Assembly: GCF_963457605.1 (NCBI RefSeq)
Contig: NZ_OY735138.1
Coordinates: 92,249 to 156,248, forward strand
Length of the DNA stretch: 64,000 bases
Reading direction: 5' to 3'
Source: an uncultured Gellertiella sp.
GTDB lineage: Bacteria; Pseudomonadota; Alphaproteobacteria; Rhizobiales; Rhizobiaceae
Shown: in pieces, positions 1 through 8,467 of the stretch
How the letters are laid out: every line of letters begins with the position of its first letter
Numbering within the stretch: the stretch's first letter is position 1
The notes under the pieces: generated by a model
The model's input: only the letters and a program-made list of their open reading frames with translations
Told to the model about the DNA's origin: nothing
Databases searched by the model: none
Made by a program: the position numbers and the translations under genes

Positions 1-47
1 CCTCCGCGCATGACGAATTTTATGATGAGAATGGTCTGCCGATATGA
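1..47 (+). CDS. vapB: VapB-type antitoxin, C-terminal end only
   Basis: Only the last 14 codons are in the window (frame ending SRHDEFYDENGLPI, stop TGA at 45-47). The acidic DEFYDENGLP tail resembles the ends of VapB-type antitoxins. The stop codon overlaps the vapC start in an ATGA, as in translationally coupled antitoxin-toxin pairs. Identity rests on this tail and on the neighbour; the DNA-binding part lies outside the window. Confidence 0.6.
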   Translation, partial: SAHDEFYDENGLPI

Positions 48-448
48 TCGCCGTCGATACGTCGGTCATCATCGCCATTTCTGCAGACGAACCGGAAGCA
101 GGGCCGTTCCGGCGGCTGATGGGACGCGAGCCGGTGATCATCGGCTGGCCCACCTTGTTCGAAGCGCGGATGGTGCTGTCGGGCAAGGGTTTCGTCAGTG
201 CGGCTGAGATGATCAGGCGTCTTGCCGAGACTGCGAATGTCACCACCGTTGCTTTCGACGACAAACATTTTCGCGCGGCGGAACAGGCGTTTGATCGTTA
301 TGGCAAGGGGCGTCATCCGGCCGGTCTGAACATGGGAGACTGCTTTTCCTATGCCGTGGCGGCAATTGCCAGGGCTCCCCTCCTGTTCAAGGGGCGGGAT
401 TTTTCGCAGACAGACCTGAAACTGCATCCGGCCGCGTCTGTGGCATGA
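44..448 (+). CDS. vapC: VapC-family PIN-domain ribonuclease toxin
   Basis: This 134-residue protein has the length and layout of VapC toxins, which cleave RNA and are held inactive by VapB. The PIN-domain acidic residues are visible: Asp5 (MIAVDTS), Glu40 (PTLFEA), Asp99 (NMGDCFSYA) and Asp119 (KGRDF), so the active site looks intact. The start overlaps the antitoxin stop by ATGA, and its own stop overlaps the recombinase start in the same way, so three genes appear to be one transcript. Beside repABC it probably works as a plasmid addiction module; that role is inferred from position. Confidence 0.9.
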   Translation: MIAVDTSVIIAISADEPEAGPFRRLMGREPVIIGWPTLFEARMVLSGKGFVSAAEMIRRLAETANVTTVAFDDKHFRAAEQAFDRYGKGRHPAGLNMGDCFSYAVAAIARAPLLFKGRDFSQTDLKLHPAASVA

Positions 449-1593
449 GCAGGACGTCCAATCCCGACCTGATTGCCACGCGAGCAGAACAGCTCGACAC
501 CATAGCCTCTGTGCTGCCGATGGAGCGGCGCGACGAGTTGGCCGGGATTCTGACCGACCAGGATATCGAGACGCTCCGCCATCTCGTCAATCAGGGGATG
601 GGGGCAAATACGCTCCGGGCGCTGACCTCGGATCTTGCCTATCTCCAGGCCTGGTCGCTGGCGGCTACGGGGACATCGCTGCCCTGGCCGGCCCCGGAAG
701 CGCTGCTGCTGAAATTCGTTGCCCATCATCTCTGGGATCCCGTGCGCCGGCTGACCGATCCGCTGCACGGCATGCCCGTCGAGGTCGAGGACATGCTGCG
801 CGGCCAGGGGTTTTTGCGGGCTCCCGGTCCGCATGCGCCCGATACCGTGCGCCGCAGGCTTGCGACCTGGTCGACGCTTACCCGCTGGCGCGGGCTTGAC
901 GGGATATTTGCCTCGCCCGCCGTCAAATCCGCCCTACGCCTTTCGGTCCGGGCGACCGTCCGGCCGCGCCAGCGCAAGAGCGCCAAGGCTGTCACCGGCG
1001 ATATCCTCGGAAAGATGCTCGCCACCATCCGCACCGACGGTCTGCGCGACCTGCGCGACCGGGCAATCCTGATGGTCGGCTTTGCCTCCGGCGGCAGGCG
1101 GCGCAGCGAGATTGCCGGTCTGCGCAGGGAGCAACTGACCGTCGAGCCCCCGATCGAGGTGGAGGGCGGGCCTCCCCTGCCCTCGCTTTCCATCCATCTC
1201 GGCCGTACCAAGACCAGCGGCACGGAAAGTGACGAACTCGTCTACCTCACCGGCCGGCCGGTCGAAGCGCTGAATGCCTGGCTGGCAGCGGCAAGGATCG
1301 ATACCGGCCCGGTGTTCCGGGCCATCGACCGCTGGGGCAACCTGTCGCCGCGCCCGCTCGATCCGAAGGCCATCAACGACATCGTCAAGCAGCGCGCCCG
1401 GCTTGCGGGGCTGGATCCGGCGGAATTTTCCGCCCACGGCCTGCGCTCCGGCTATCTGACGGAAGCGGCCAACAGGGGCGTGCCGCTGCCCGAAGCGATG
1501 GAGCAATCCAGGCACCGCTCGGTCCAGCAGGCCTCGAGCTATTACAACAATGCGGCCCGGCGCAGCGGCCGGGCGGCGCGGATGATCGACTGA
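445..1593 (+). CDS. Tyrosine recombinase/integrase (XerC/D-like)
   Basis: This 382-residue protein is a site-specific tyrosine recombinase. The C-terminal catalytic set is present: Arg219 in SGGRRRSEIAGL, Lys256 in GRTKTSG, His331 and Arg334 in SAHGLRSG, His357 in SRHRS, and the nucleophile Tyr366 (or 367) in SSYYNN, nine residues after His357 as expected. Residues 35-165 form an N-terminal DNA-binding domain of the SAM-like type. It is coupled to vapC by a 4-nt overlap. The place next to repABC suggests multimer resolution or integration of the replicon. No att or dif site was recognised. Confidence 0.88.
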   Translation: MSRTSNPDLIATRAEQLDTIASVLPMERRDELAGILTDQDIETLRHLVNQGMGANTLRALTSDLAYLQAWSLAATGTSLPWPAPEALLLKFVAHHLWDPVRRLTDPLHGMPVEVEDMLRGQGFLRAPGPHAPDTVRRRLATWSTLTRWRGLDGIFASPAVKSALRLSVRATVRPRQRKSAKAVTGDILGKMLATIRTDGLRDLRDRAILMVGFASGGRRRSEIAGLRREQLTVEPPIEVEGGPPLPSLSIHLGRTKTSGTESDELVYLTGRPVEALNAWLAAARIDTGPVFRAIDRWGNLSPRPLDPKAINDIVKQRARLAGLDPAEFSAHGLRSGYLTEAANRGVPLPEAMEQSRHRSVQQASSYYNNAARRSGRAARMID

Positions 1594-1699
1594 GAGGGAT
1601 CGGCGTCAAACCGTACCATCACCAGCCTGAATCGTTCCGCCCCGATTGATTCAAAACTCTTGTTGGACAGGCAAGGCCCGATGCGGCGACACTGCCGCC

Positions 1700-2053
1700 A
1701 TGCTGATGTCCGCCTGTCATCTCTATCTGGAACGCCGTGATCCCGCGCTGAACATGGCGCGGTTCTACCGGCTCTGCCTGCAACCGACGCTGTTCGGCGA
1801 GGTCGTGCTGTTGCGCGAATGGGGCCGGATCGGTACAGGCGGGCAGCGCATCAGCCAGTGCTATGACCGGGAAACCGAAGCGCTGGCGGCCCTTCTCGCC
1901 CTTGCCCGCCGTAAACGGGCGCGGGGCTATCGGAGCCGGGCATCTTTCGCCTCGCCGGTCACGAAATCAGCCGGAGATGCCCGCCCCTTGCCCGCAGCAG
2001 CGCCATCAGCATCGGACCGAGCGAGAATTCGCCCCGCTCCGCCCGGCGGGTGA
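1700..2053 (+). CDS. WGR-domain protein
   Basis: Residues after the chosen start form a compact WGR domain: YLERRDPALNMARFYRLCL, then LLREWGRIGTGGQ and a final ARRKRARGY. Stand-alone WGR proteins of about 90 residues are common on rhizobial replicons; WGR domains in other proteins bind nucleic acid. The frame is open from 1646, but homology begins near the Met at 1700-1706. The frame runs past the domain and its last ~95 bases overlap the 3' end of repC on the other strand, so the low-complexity C-terminus (rich in Ala and Pro) may be a read-through tail after loss of an earlier stop. Confidence 0.72.
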   Translation: MLMSACHLYLERRDPALNMARFYRLCLQPTLFGEVVLLREWGRIGTGGQRISQCYDRETEALAALLALARRKRARGYRSRASFASPVTKSAGDARPLPAAAPSASDRARIRPAPPGG

Positions 2054-3188
2054 GATCGCGCAGATAGCCGCCGGCCGAATGGATCAGGCCGCCCTTTTCA
2101 AGGATGCACGCCATCGCTGCCGCCGCATTTTCCGGCCCGAGGATGTCGCAGGCCTGCTGATAGGCGGAAGGGCTGACCCCGAGCATGGTGCGCACCACCA
2201 CCGCCGCCGCCATCAGGTCCCGCCAGCTGGAAATGCCGCCTCCGGGACCATACATTGCGATATCCGGACAGGCAGACAGCACCATTCCCAGCGGAAAGGA
2301 CTTCAGTTCGGGCTGACCTGTCGCCACCCGCAGGGCTTTCGTTTCAAGCACCACGCTTTCGCCCTGCTCTTCGTCGATGAGCGGTTCAGATTCAGAAAAG
2401 GATTCTGGGTTTGAAGTCTGTATGTGCCGCTCATTCTGGAGGGGACTGGCGTTCATATCTTGAGAATTGGCGAGAATTTCCAGCCGGTTGAGCACTTCGT
2501 CCTTGATGTCCTGCATGTCCTCGAGAAGCGCTGCGACCGCCGTGGCGTCGGGCGAGCGGGGAAAGCGGGCGACGAGCGCCCGATAATCCAGATGAATGCG
2601 CTCCCAGTCGCCAGGAGCCCCCTCCTCCAACGCGGTCGCGATCAGCTTGCCGACATCGCGGCGGCAGATGGTGAGGCGCTCGCGCAGGCGCTGGAGTTCG
2701 ATCCGCTCGGCGGCAACCTCGTCGGCCAGAAGCGCGATCTCGTCGGCGCGGGCAAGCAGCGGGGCCAGCGAGAAGCCGAAGGCCTCGCTGATGGCCCCCT
2801 CGCCGCCGCGCCGCGCATAGCGCTTGCCATTGGCGCTGTCCTTGCGGCTGATGATGCCGGACGCCACCAGCACGGCCAGATGCCGGCGCAGGGTCGGTTC
2901 CGACATGCCATTGGCGCGCAGGCAGAGCTGGGCATTGGAGGGAAACACCACCAGCCCGTGTTCCGCCGAAAGCTCCGGCTTCGGATAAAAGCTCATCAGC
3001 GCACTGACTATGGCCAGCGCCCGGTCGGTCAGGCCCAGCCTGACCTTGGCCGTGCAGAGGGCGCGATAAAGCTTCCACTTGTCGACCGCGCAATGCGGAT
3101 CGACGCGCGCGCCCAGCGCCTGGCTTGCCAGCATGCCAAGCGTCAGCCCCCGCCGCCCGAAGGGCGTCGTTATGCAGTCCCGTTCCAT
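1959..3188 (-). CDS. repC: Plasmid replication initiator RepC
   Basis: RepC is the initiator of repABC replicons and acts on an origin inside its own gene. The protein begins MERDCITTPFGRRGLTLGML, the usual RepC opening, and continues with KWKLYRALCTAK and the winged-helix region FPSNAQLCLRANGMSEPTL. The C-terminal domain follows a less GC-rich stretch around 2340-2460, where repABC origins usually lie. I chose Met at 3188 because AAAGGTGA sits upstream at good spacing; an upstream in-frame ATG at 3206 is possible. It is the last gene of a minus-strand repA-repB-repC operon and is probably repressed by the antisense RNA in the repB-repC gap. Confidence 0.95.
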   Translation of the reverse strand: MERDCITTPFGRRGLTLGMLASQALGARVDPHCAVDKWKLYRALCTAKVRLGLTDRALAIVSALMSFYPKPELSAEHGLVVFPSNAQLCLRANGMSEPTLRRHLAVLVASGIISRKDSANGKRYARRGGEGAISEAFGFSLAPLLARADEIALLADEVAAERIELQRLRERLTICRRDVGKLIATALEEGAPGDWERIHLDYRALVARFPRSPDATAVAALLEDMQDIKDEVLNRLEILANSQDMNASPLQNERHIQTSNPESFSESEPLIDEEQGESVVLETKALRVATGQPELKSFPLGMVLSACPDIAMYGPGGGISSWRDLMAAAVVVRTMLGVSPSAYQQACDILGPENAAAAMACILEKGGLIHSAGGYLRDLTRRAERGEFSLGPMLMALLRARGGHLRLIS

Positions 3189-3247
3189 CGTTCGTTCACC
3201 TTTCAAAAGGCAAAGGAAAGCGGTTCACCAAAACGGTGCCAAAGACT

Positions 3248-3334
3248 CTTGACTGTGATTCGGGGACGTGCGATTCTTGATTTGCTTAAGATCAGAGAAG
3301 GGCTTCCACGACGGCAACGTTTGGGGGCCTTTTT
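3248..3334 (+). ncRNA. Candidate antisense ctRNA (incompatibility RNA) between repB and repC
   Basis: repABC plasmids encode a small counter-transcribed RNA in the repB-repC gap that limits RepC production. In the matching place and strand there is a -35-like CTTGAC (3248-3253), an 18-bp spacer and GATTCT (3272-3277), so transcription could start near 3284. A GC-rich segment ending GGGGGCCTTTTT (T run 3330-3334) would terminate an RNA of about 50 nt. Position, promoter-like boxes and terminator are visible; that the RNA is made is inferred. Confidence 0.6.
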
Positions 3335-3345
3335 CGTTTGCGCGA

Positions 3346-4386
3346 TCAGTCTCCGTTATCTCTCGATTGCTCTTCCTCGAAGGCTTCGAAAAGCCGGTCG
3401 AGCTGTGAAGCGATGTAGTGGCCAAAGGCGCGGCCTTCGGCCTCCTTCAGCGCAATGGTCACCTGACGGCTGTTTGATGTCACCTGGGCGCGAACCGCCC
3501 TGCCCGGCCGCGACCATTCCTCGGCCACGGGAACGGATTTTGCCGCCGCCTTGCCGGGTGCCGGGGCCTTTAGCTTCTTCATCAGCCAGTCGAACCGTTC
3601 GGCAGGCGTCAGGTGCCCCTGTACCGGCATGCGCAGCAGGCTGCGGGCGCGCTCGTCCATTCCCGGCGTATCGAACAAAGTGGACAGCTCATGCCAGCGA
3701 TCCCGGCCGACGGTGCGGGCACCCAGGATGCTGTTGAGGATATCGCCCGGAATGCGGTTGGTAACCGACAGCATCTTGGAAATGGTCGTCTTGTCGCTGC
3801 CGAGCGCCGTGGTGATCGTGTCGCGGGAAAAACCGAGCCCCTCCAGTCGCGAGGCAAAGATTGCCCTCTCGATGAAGGAGAGATCGGCACGGGCGGAATT
3901 CTCCTGGCCCTGCGCCACCACATGATCGACATCCGAGAGGTTCTTCACCACGGCGCGCACGGGAATGCCGAGGGCACGTGCGGCGCGCGCCCGGCGGTGG
4001 CCGAAGGCAATCTGGTAGAGGCCGGGCTTGAACGGATGCGGGCGCACCAGGATCGGCGTGTCCTGTCCGCGGGCGCGGATCGCCTCGACCAGCGCCTGGA
4101 AGGCCTCGTCATCCTCGCTGAGGCGGTCGGTGATGAAGGAGTTTTCCAGCTGCTCGGGCTGAAGCTCGATGATCACGTCGCCCTGGGCGATGCGGTCTTC
4201 GAGAAGCTTTGCCGCATCGGCCCGCGCCGCGAGTGCATCGATGCTGCGGGTGACAGCCCCGAGCGCACCAAGCCCCTTGATGCCGCTTGCCGATTTCTGT
4301 TCGGGGGCAGGCCGGTTGTCCGGCTCGCCACCACCCGATGCGGGCGAGGGGTCAAGCAGGCCGGAGAGGATGTTTTTACGCGCCAT
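3346..4386 (-). CDS. repB: Plasmid partitioning protein RepB (ParB family)
   Basis: RepB is the centromere-binding partner of RepA. The start MARKNILSGLLD (4386) is the family's standard opening and has GGGAGA upstream; the longer frame from 4404 adds six unlikely residues. The ParB nuclease-like core is visible in ILVRPHPFKPGLYQIAFGHRRARAARALGI, written here as ILVRPHP and FGHRRARAARALG, followed by QGQENSARADLSFIERA and a helix-turn-helix ending GSDKTTISKML. About 346 residues is normal length. It lies 72 nt after repA and 157 nt before repC. Confidence 0.95.
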   Translation of the reverse strand: MARKNILSGLLDPSPASGGGEPDNRPAPEQKSASGIKGLGALGAVTRSIDALAARADAAKLLEDRIAQGDVIIELQPEQLENSFITDRLSEDDEAFQALVEAIRARGQDTPILVRPHPFKPGLYQIAFGHRRARAARALGIPVRAVVKNLSDVDHVVAQGQENSARADLSFIERAIFASRLEGLGFSRDTITTALGSDKTTISKMLSVTNRIPGDILNSILGARTVGRDRWHELSTLFDTPGMDERARSLLRMPVQGHLTPAERFDWLMKKLKAPAPGKAAAKSVPVAEEWSRPGRAVRAQVTSNSRQVTIALKEAEGRAFGHYIASQLDRLFEAFEEEQSRDNGD

Positions 4387-4458
4387 GGCAGGATCTCCCG
4401 TCACCAGGACCGGTCAAGTTTACGGCAGTAAACTGGGCAATGCGATCCGCTGCCGTCA

Positions 4459-5670
4459 TCACTTCCTCCCCCAGGCGCGGTGGATGAGATCCAGCACCTC
4501 GCCATTGACGCCGTCCATTGCCTCGAGCGCCCGGTCATAGGTGGCGCGGGTAAACTGGTTGCGTTCGACCTCGTAGAGCGTCTGGTTGGTCAGTGCCGCA
4601 TCGGAAATCGCGACGCTGCGCAGCATCGGATTGGTCAGCACGTGATGCTTGAACATCGCCCGCATGAAGGCCACCATCTGGGTCTGCGGCCCGTCCTGCG
4701 GGTCGTAGCGGGTGATGAGATAGCGCAGCCAGTCGAGTTTCATGTTGCCGCCCGCCCCTTTCAGCGTGTTCAGCACCTCGCCCAGCATCTGCAGGAACTG
4801 GCACATCGACATCACGTCGAGCATCTGCGGATGGACGGTAATCAGCACCGCCGTTGCCGCACAGATGGCGCTCATCGTCAGGAAGCCGAGCTGCGGCGGG
4901 CAGTCGATGATCACCACGTCATAATCATCGGACACCGAGGCAAGCGCCTCGTCGAGCCGGGCAAAGAAGATCCGGCCATAATCCGACGACTGGCCCTGCG
5001 CCAGGATTCGCGGCGTATCGTGCTCGAATTCCATCAGTTCCAGATTGCCCGGCACGATGTCGAGGCCGGGGAAATTGGTCTTGCGGATCACCTCTTTCAG
5101 CGGACGACGCTGGTCGTCGTAGCGGATCGCGGCGTAAAGCGTCTCGTTCTCGTCGAGATCGAATTCCGGCTGCAATCCATGGATGGCCGACAGCGAGGCC
5201 TGCGGATCGAGATCGACGGCGAGCACGCGGTGGCCGGTCAAGGCCAGATACTGGGCGAGATGAGCCGCCGACGTGGTCTTGCCGCTGCCACCCTTGAAAT
5301 TGACCACCGCCAGCACCTGCAGATGCTCGCCCTCGCGCCTGTGCGGCACATAGCGGCTGCCGCGTCCGTGTTCGTCGAGGAAGAAGCGCAGGTCCTGCAA
5401 TTGCTGGGCGGTATAGGAACGCCGCCCCGACGCCGTGACCTGGGGCAGGGGGCCCTTTCCCTCCAGCGACAGATTGCGCAGATAGCCGCTGGTGACGCCG
5501 AGAAACCGCGCCGCTTCGGCGAGCTGGAACTGGCGCAGGTCCTTTTCCGCGCGCGGCGGAAACATTTCCGTCCGGTGCTGCTTCAGCTTCTCGGACAGTT
5601 CCCGCGCCTGTGCGATAATCAACTGGTCGACATCGGAAACCGCCGACTGGACCTTGGGCGTCATATTCAT
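4459..5670 (-). CDS. repA: Plasmid partitioning ATPase RepA (ParA family)
   Basis: RepA is the ParA-type ATPase that segregates the replicon and represses its own operon. With the start at 5670 the protein has 403 residues, typical of the family. The deviant Walker A KGGSGKTT is at residues 126-133, DLDPQ follows at about 153, and VVIIDCPPQLGF carries the Walker B Asp. An N-terminal helix-turn-helix (LAEAARFLGVTSGYLRNLS) fits operator binding. The frame stays open up to 5790, but MNMTPKVQSA is the likely start and the extra 40 residues look non-coding. A second in-frame ATG is at 5664. Confidence 0.95.
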   Translation of the reverse strand: MNMTPKVQSAVSDVDQLIIAQARELSEKLKQHRTEMFPPRAEKDLRQFQLAEAARFLGVTSGYLRNLSLEGKGPLPQVTASGRRSYTAQQLQDLRFFLDEHGRGSRYVPHRREGEHLQVLAVVNFKGGSGKTTSAAHLAQYLALTGHRVLAVDLDPQASLSAIHGLQPEFDLDENETLYAAIRYDDQRRPLKEVIRKTNFPGLDIVPGNLELMEFEHDTPRILAQGQSSDYGRIFFARLDEALASVSDDYDVVIIDCPPQLGFLTMSAICAATAVLITVHPQMLDVMSMCQFLQMLGEVLNTLKGAGGNMKLDWLRYLITRYDPQDGPQTQMVAFMRAMFKHHVLTNPMLRSVAISDAALTNQTLYEVERNQFTRATYDRALEAMDGVNGEVLDLIHRAWGRK

Positions 5671-5681
5671 GTTTTTCTCGA

Positions 5682-5722
5682 AAATGCGTTTGCTTGGCGA
5701 TATCCCGCTACAAAGCGCATTT
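5682..5722. promoter_or_regulatory. Inverted repeat upstream of repA, candidate operator
   Basis: Arms AAATGCGTTTG (5682-5692) and CAAAGCGCATTT (5711-5722) are inverted copies with one extra base, just upstream of the repA start. RepA proteins repress repABC by binding palindromes in this position, so this is a candidate autoregulatory site; binding is inferred. Confidence 0.45.
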
Positions 5723-5755
5723 AGAACCGATTCTCCCCGGGAGACAAGGAAAATA

Positions 5756-5776
5756 GGGTTAACGAAAGGTAAACCC
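5756..5776. promoter_or_regulatory. Imperfect palindrome upstream of repA, candidate parS-like site
   Basis: GGGTTAACGA then AGGTAAACCC forms an imperfect 21-bp palindrome with GTT and AAC-type ends, like the short palindromes that RepB/ParB proteins bind. It lies about 85 bp upstream of repA. Only one copy was noticed, and no further parS copies were confirmed. Confidence 0.35.
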
Positions 5777-5901
5777 ACCGGGATGTCCACGATGCCGCCT
5801 GATCCGGCCCCGCGTCAAGCGTGCCGGCCCCCGGGGCGAAAACCGAGGCGGATATGGCCGCCGATCGCCAGCAACGCGCCCTGCGCCATATTCCGCATGT
5901 T

Positions 5902-6061
5902 TAAAGTTTGTCAGGGAAAACACGCAAACGATGTTTTGCGTTTGGACTCCGGTTTTCCCGCTCAAACTCGTTTGAGCGCTCAAACTGGTTTGAGCGAAAA
6001 GACAAATGAAAACAAAGAGAATTAGAACCTGTCTGGTTCAATGTGAACCAGACAGATTCTA
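5902..6061 (+). repeat. Mosaic intergenic element copy 1 (160 bp: core + 21-bp + 36-bp modules)
   Basis: Starts TA-AAGTTTGTCAGGG and ends with a palindrome closing in AGATTC-TA. It contains the 21-bp module (ACGCAAACGATGTTTTGCGT) and two tandem 18-bp palindromes of the CTCAAACNNGTTTGAGCG type. The right end supplies the TAG stop of lysR on the minus strand. Confidence 0.9.
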
Positions 6062-6931
6062 ACCGGAATTTTCAAGTTGCTCGATCAGGATTGCCGAAAA
6101 GACGTCAGCGACAGATCGCCTGGTTTCGCTGGGGTTGATCACGAAGTAGGGGTAAGGAGCAGGGATCTCCAGGTCGAGAACTTTGATAAGGGATCCGCGG
6201 CGCAGGTCATCGGCGCACAGGATGGAGCTGCCGATGGCGAGGCCGCAGCCTTCCCGGGCGCCCTGCAAGGCGAGAGAGGCGTTCGGGAAATACATGTGCT
6301 GACGCGGTGCCATCTGGCTCCCGCTACCGGTGCCCAGCAGCCGTTGCCAGTCCTCGCCATTGTCGGAATGCAAGAGGACATGGTTCTGGAGATCGACAAG
6401 GGAGCGCAGCCCATTGCGGTAAAACAGGTCCGGGCTGCAGACCGCGAAATAGCGCTCGTTCTTCAAGATGGCGTAGCGCGACCCGTGGATCGGTCTCTCG
6501 CCATAGGAAATGACGACATCCATCGCGTCGCTGGCTTGCTCGATGGGGAAAAGCCGGACCGTGACCAGCGGAAAGCGCTCCGCAAAACGGTCCAGGATGC
6601 GCATAAGGCGCAATGCAGCCAGCGCCGGTGCGCAGGCGACGCGCAAGTCCCCCTCGAAGCTTTCACTCGCTGCGGTCCGGCAGGCGCTCTGAATTTCCTC
6701 GAATGACCGGCTGAGCCTGGCAAAAAACGCGGCGCCCGATGGGGTAAGGCTGAACTCCTTGCGGCTTCTGGTGACGAGCTGGGTTCCAAGCTCCTTTTCC
6801 AGGGTCCGCAAATGATGCCGGATTGCACCGGGGGTGACGTTGAGGTCATCCGCCGCCAACGGGACCCCCCCCAGCTTGGCAACGGAAACAAACGCCCGTA
6901 ACGACGAAAGATACAAGAGCTCACGATCCAT
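6059..6931 (-). CDS. LysR-family transcriptional regulator
   Basis: This 290-residue protein has the LysR N-terminal helix-turn-helix (RAFVSVAKLGGVPLAADDLN, then VTPGAIRHHLRTLEKELGT), the linker RKEFSLTPSGAAFF, and a periplasmic-binding-like effector domain from about residue 95. It is transcribed away from the M24 and deacetylase genes and probably controls them. A 17-bp palindrome lies 25 bp upstream of its start. Its TAG stop (6059-6061) is formed by the end of the adjacent intergenic element, so the native C-terminus may have been altered. The inducer is unknown. Confidence 0.9.
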   Translation of the reverse strand: MDRELLYLSSLRAFVSVAKLGGVPLAADDLNVTPGAIRHHLRTLEKELGTQLVTRSRKEFSLTPSGAAFFARLSRSFEEIQSACRTAASESFEGDLRVACAPALAALRLMRILDRFAERFPLVTVRLFPIEQASDAMDVVISYGERPIHGSRYAILKNERYFAVCSPDLFYRNGLRSLVDLQNHVLLHSDNGEDWQRLLGTGSGSQMAPRQHMYFPNASLALQGAREGCGLAIGSSILCADDLRRGSLIKVLDLEIPAPYPYFVINPSETRRSVADVFSAILIEQLENSG

Positions 6932-6955
6932 GGACGCCTCGTTTCGTCAATTTTA

Positions 6956-6972
6956 TTCGCGCAATATGCGAA
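6956..6972. promoter_or_regulatory. LysR-box-like palindrome TTCGCGCAATATGCGAA
   Basis: TTCGC (6956-6960) and GCGAA (6968-6972) are perfect inverted arms separated by seven bases, 25 bp upstream of the lysR start in the lysR/M24 divergent gap. This matches the T-N11-A dyads bound by LysR proteins. The rest of 6973-7310 shows no convincing gene. Confidence 0.5.
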
Positions 6973-7310
6973 AGTTATTTGTTTGCGTCAATTGTATTTC
7001 TGCTTGTAGAGTTTGCTTCGTATAAAGAGCGCGAGAGCCGAACGGACATGAGACTGCGCGGGCAAACAGTTGACGACAACCGGCGTGCCATCGTCCGCCT
7101 GAATTGCCAGACGGTCATCTGCCTTGCGGGCATCGGGACGGCTGCAAGAGGCTGGAACCGCTGCCGCGGCGATAGCGTCATGTCCCTGTCACCCGAAAGG
7201 CGTGGTCTCGACCGCTGCTTGCGTCGCGGTGCTCCTGCGCGCGACGGTCGGCCTGCTCGCGCGGGCGGCCTGCAAGACAAAACCCCCATCGACATCAAGG
7301 AGAGACAGAC

Positions 7311-8462
7311 ATGCTGACTGCATTTTCGCTAGCCACTTACCGGGACCGGCAGAAAAAGCTTCTCAAGCGCATCAAGGGCAAGGAACTCGACGCGCTGATT
7401 GTGAACTTTCCGGACAATATCAATTACCTTACCGGTTTCGACAGCCTCGGATACCTCTGGTATCAGGCACTGATCATTTCGGAGAAGGTACAGCCAGCGC
7501 TGTTCTTCACGCGGACCTCCGAAATGCCCTGCGTGCACGAACTCTCGGCCATCGAAGAATCGGTCTTTTATGACATCGCGACGCAAGACCCGGTCGAACT
7601 CGTGGCCAGGGCGCTGATCGAGGCGGGACACGGCAAGGGGCGGATCGGCATCGAGATGCATGCCTTCACCTTCTCGCCCGACCAGTATCTTCGCCTGCAA
7701 AAATATCTGCCGGAGGCGACCCTCATTGAAGCCTCGACGGCAGTCGCAGAGGAGCGGCTCATCAAGTCGCCCCAGGAAATCGAATATCAGCGCTCGGCCG
7801 CCCGCATGGCCGACTATGCCATGAAGCGGGCCTATGAGGCGATCCGGCCAGGCCGTTCCGAAGTCGAGATCGCAGGCGAAATCGCCATGGCGCTCGGCGA
7901 GGCCGGCAGCGAATACAGCGCCATTTCCCCCATGGTGGCGACCGGACGGCGCAGCACCATGACCCATGCCATGCCGCATCGTCAGGTGGTCAGTGTCGGC
8001 GACGTCGTCATCGTTGAACTGGCGGGCGTCTGCAACCGATATCACAGCATCCTGATGCGCAGCGTTGTGGTGGGCACCCCGTCGGATCGGGTCAGGGAAG
8101 TCTCGGACCTGCTGACGGAATCCTTCCATGCGGCCATCGATGCGGCCCGGCCGGGCCTGCCCGTGGGCGGGTCCAATACCGCCTGCAACAAGGTACTCGA
8201 CAGGAAGAATCTGGCCAGGACCCGCGTGCACCGTATCGGCTACAGCCTCGGTCTCGCCTATCCGCCGACCTGGCTCGAGGCGATGATGCTGGATGAGGCC
8301 GACGACCACGTCTTCCAGCCGAACATGTCCTTTTCGATGGAGCCAAACCTGTCGCTTTACGACGAAGGTTTTGGTCTGAAACTCGGCGACACCGTGGTCT
8401 GCACCCAAACCGGTTCGAAGAGCATGTCCGAGCTGCCGCCGACCCTGACCATTCTGGATTGA
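7311..8462 (+). CDS. M24-family hydrolase (creatinase/ectoine hydrolase DoeA-like)
   Basis: This 383-residue protein has the two-part creatinase/prolidase layout: an N-terminal domain (LIVNFPDNINYLTGF) and a C-terminal pita-bread domain from about residue 150. The metal-binding Asp-Asp-His-Glu-Glu set of true aminopeptidases is not seen: the first segment reads VELAGVCNRYHSILMRS and the usual GHGIG is GYSLGLAYPP. That is the pattern of the metal-free branch (creatinase, ectoine hydrolase), which opens C-N bonds in small molecules. AAGGAGAG lies upstream of the ATG. It overlaps the stop region of, and is probably cotranscribed with, the deacetylase. The substrate is not known. Confidence 0.82.
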   Translation: MLTAFSLATYRDRQKKLLKRIKGKELDALIVNFPDNINYLTGFDSLGYLWYQALIISEKVQPALFFTRTSEMPCVHELSAIEESVFYDIATQDPVELVARALIEAGHGKGRIGIEMHAFTFSPDQYLRLQKYLPEATLIEASTAVAEERLIKSPQEIEYQRSAARMADYAMKRAYEAIRPGRSEVEIAGEIAMALGEAGSEYSAISPMVATGRRSTMTHAMPHRQVVSVGDVVIVELAGVCNRYHSILMRSVVVGTPSDRVREVSDLLTESFHAAIDAARPGLPVGGSNTACNKVLDRKNLARTRVHRIGYSLGLAYPPTWLEAMMLDEADDHVFQPNMSFSMEPNLSLYDEGFGLKLGDTVVCTQTGSKSMSELPPTLTILD

Positions 8463-8467
8463 GAGAG

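Noticed and set aside
6979-7317. Possible small gene between lysR and the M24 gene
   Set aside because: No ribosome site, no family resemblance, Arg-rich composition, and it overlaps the expected promoter and operator region.
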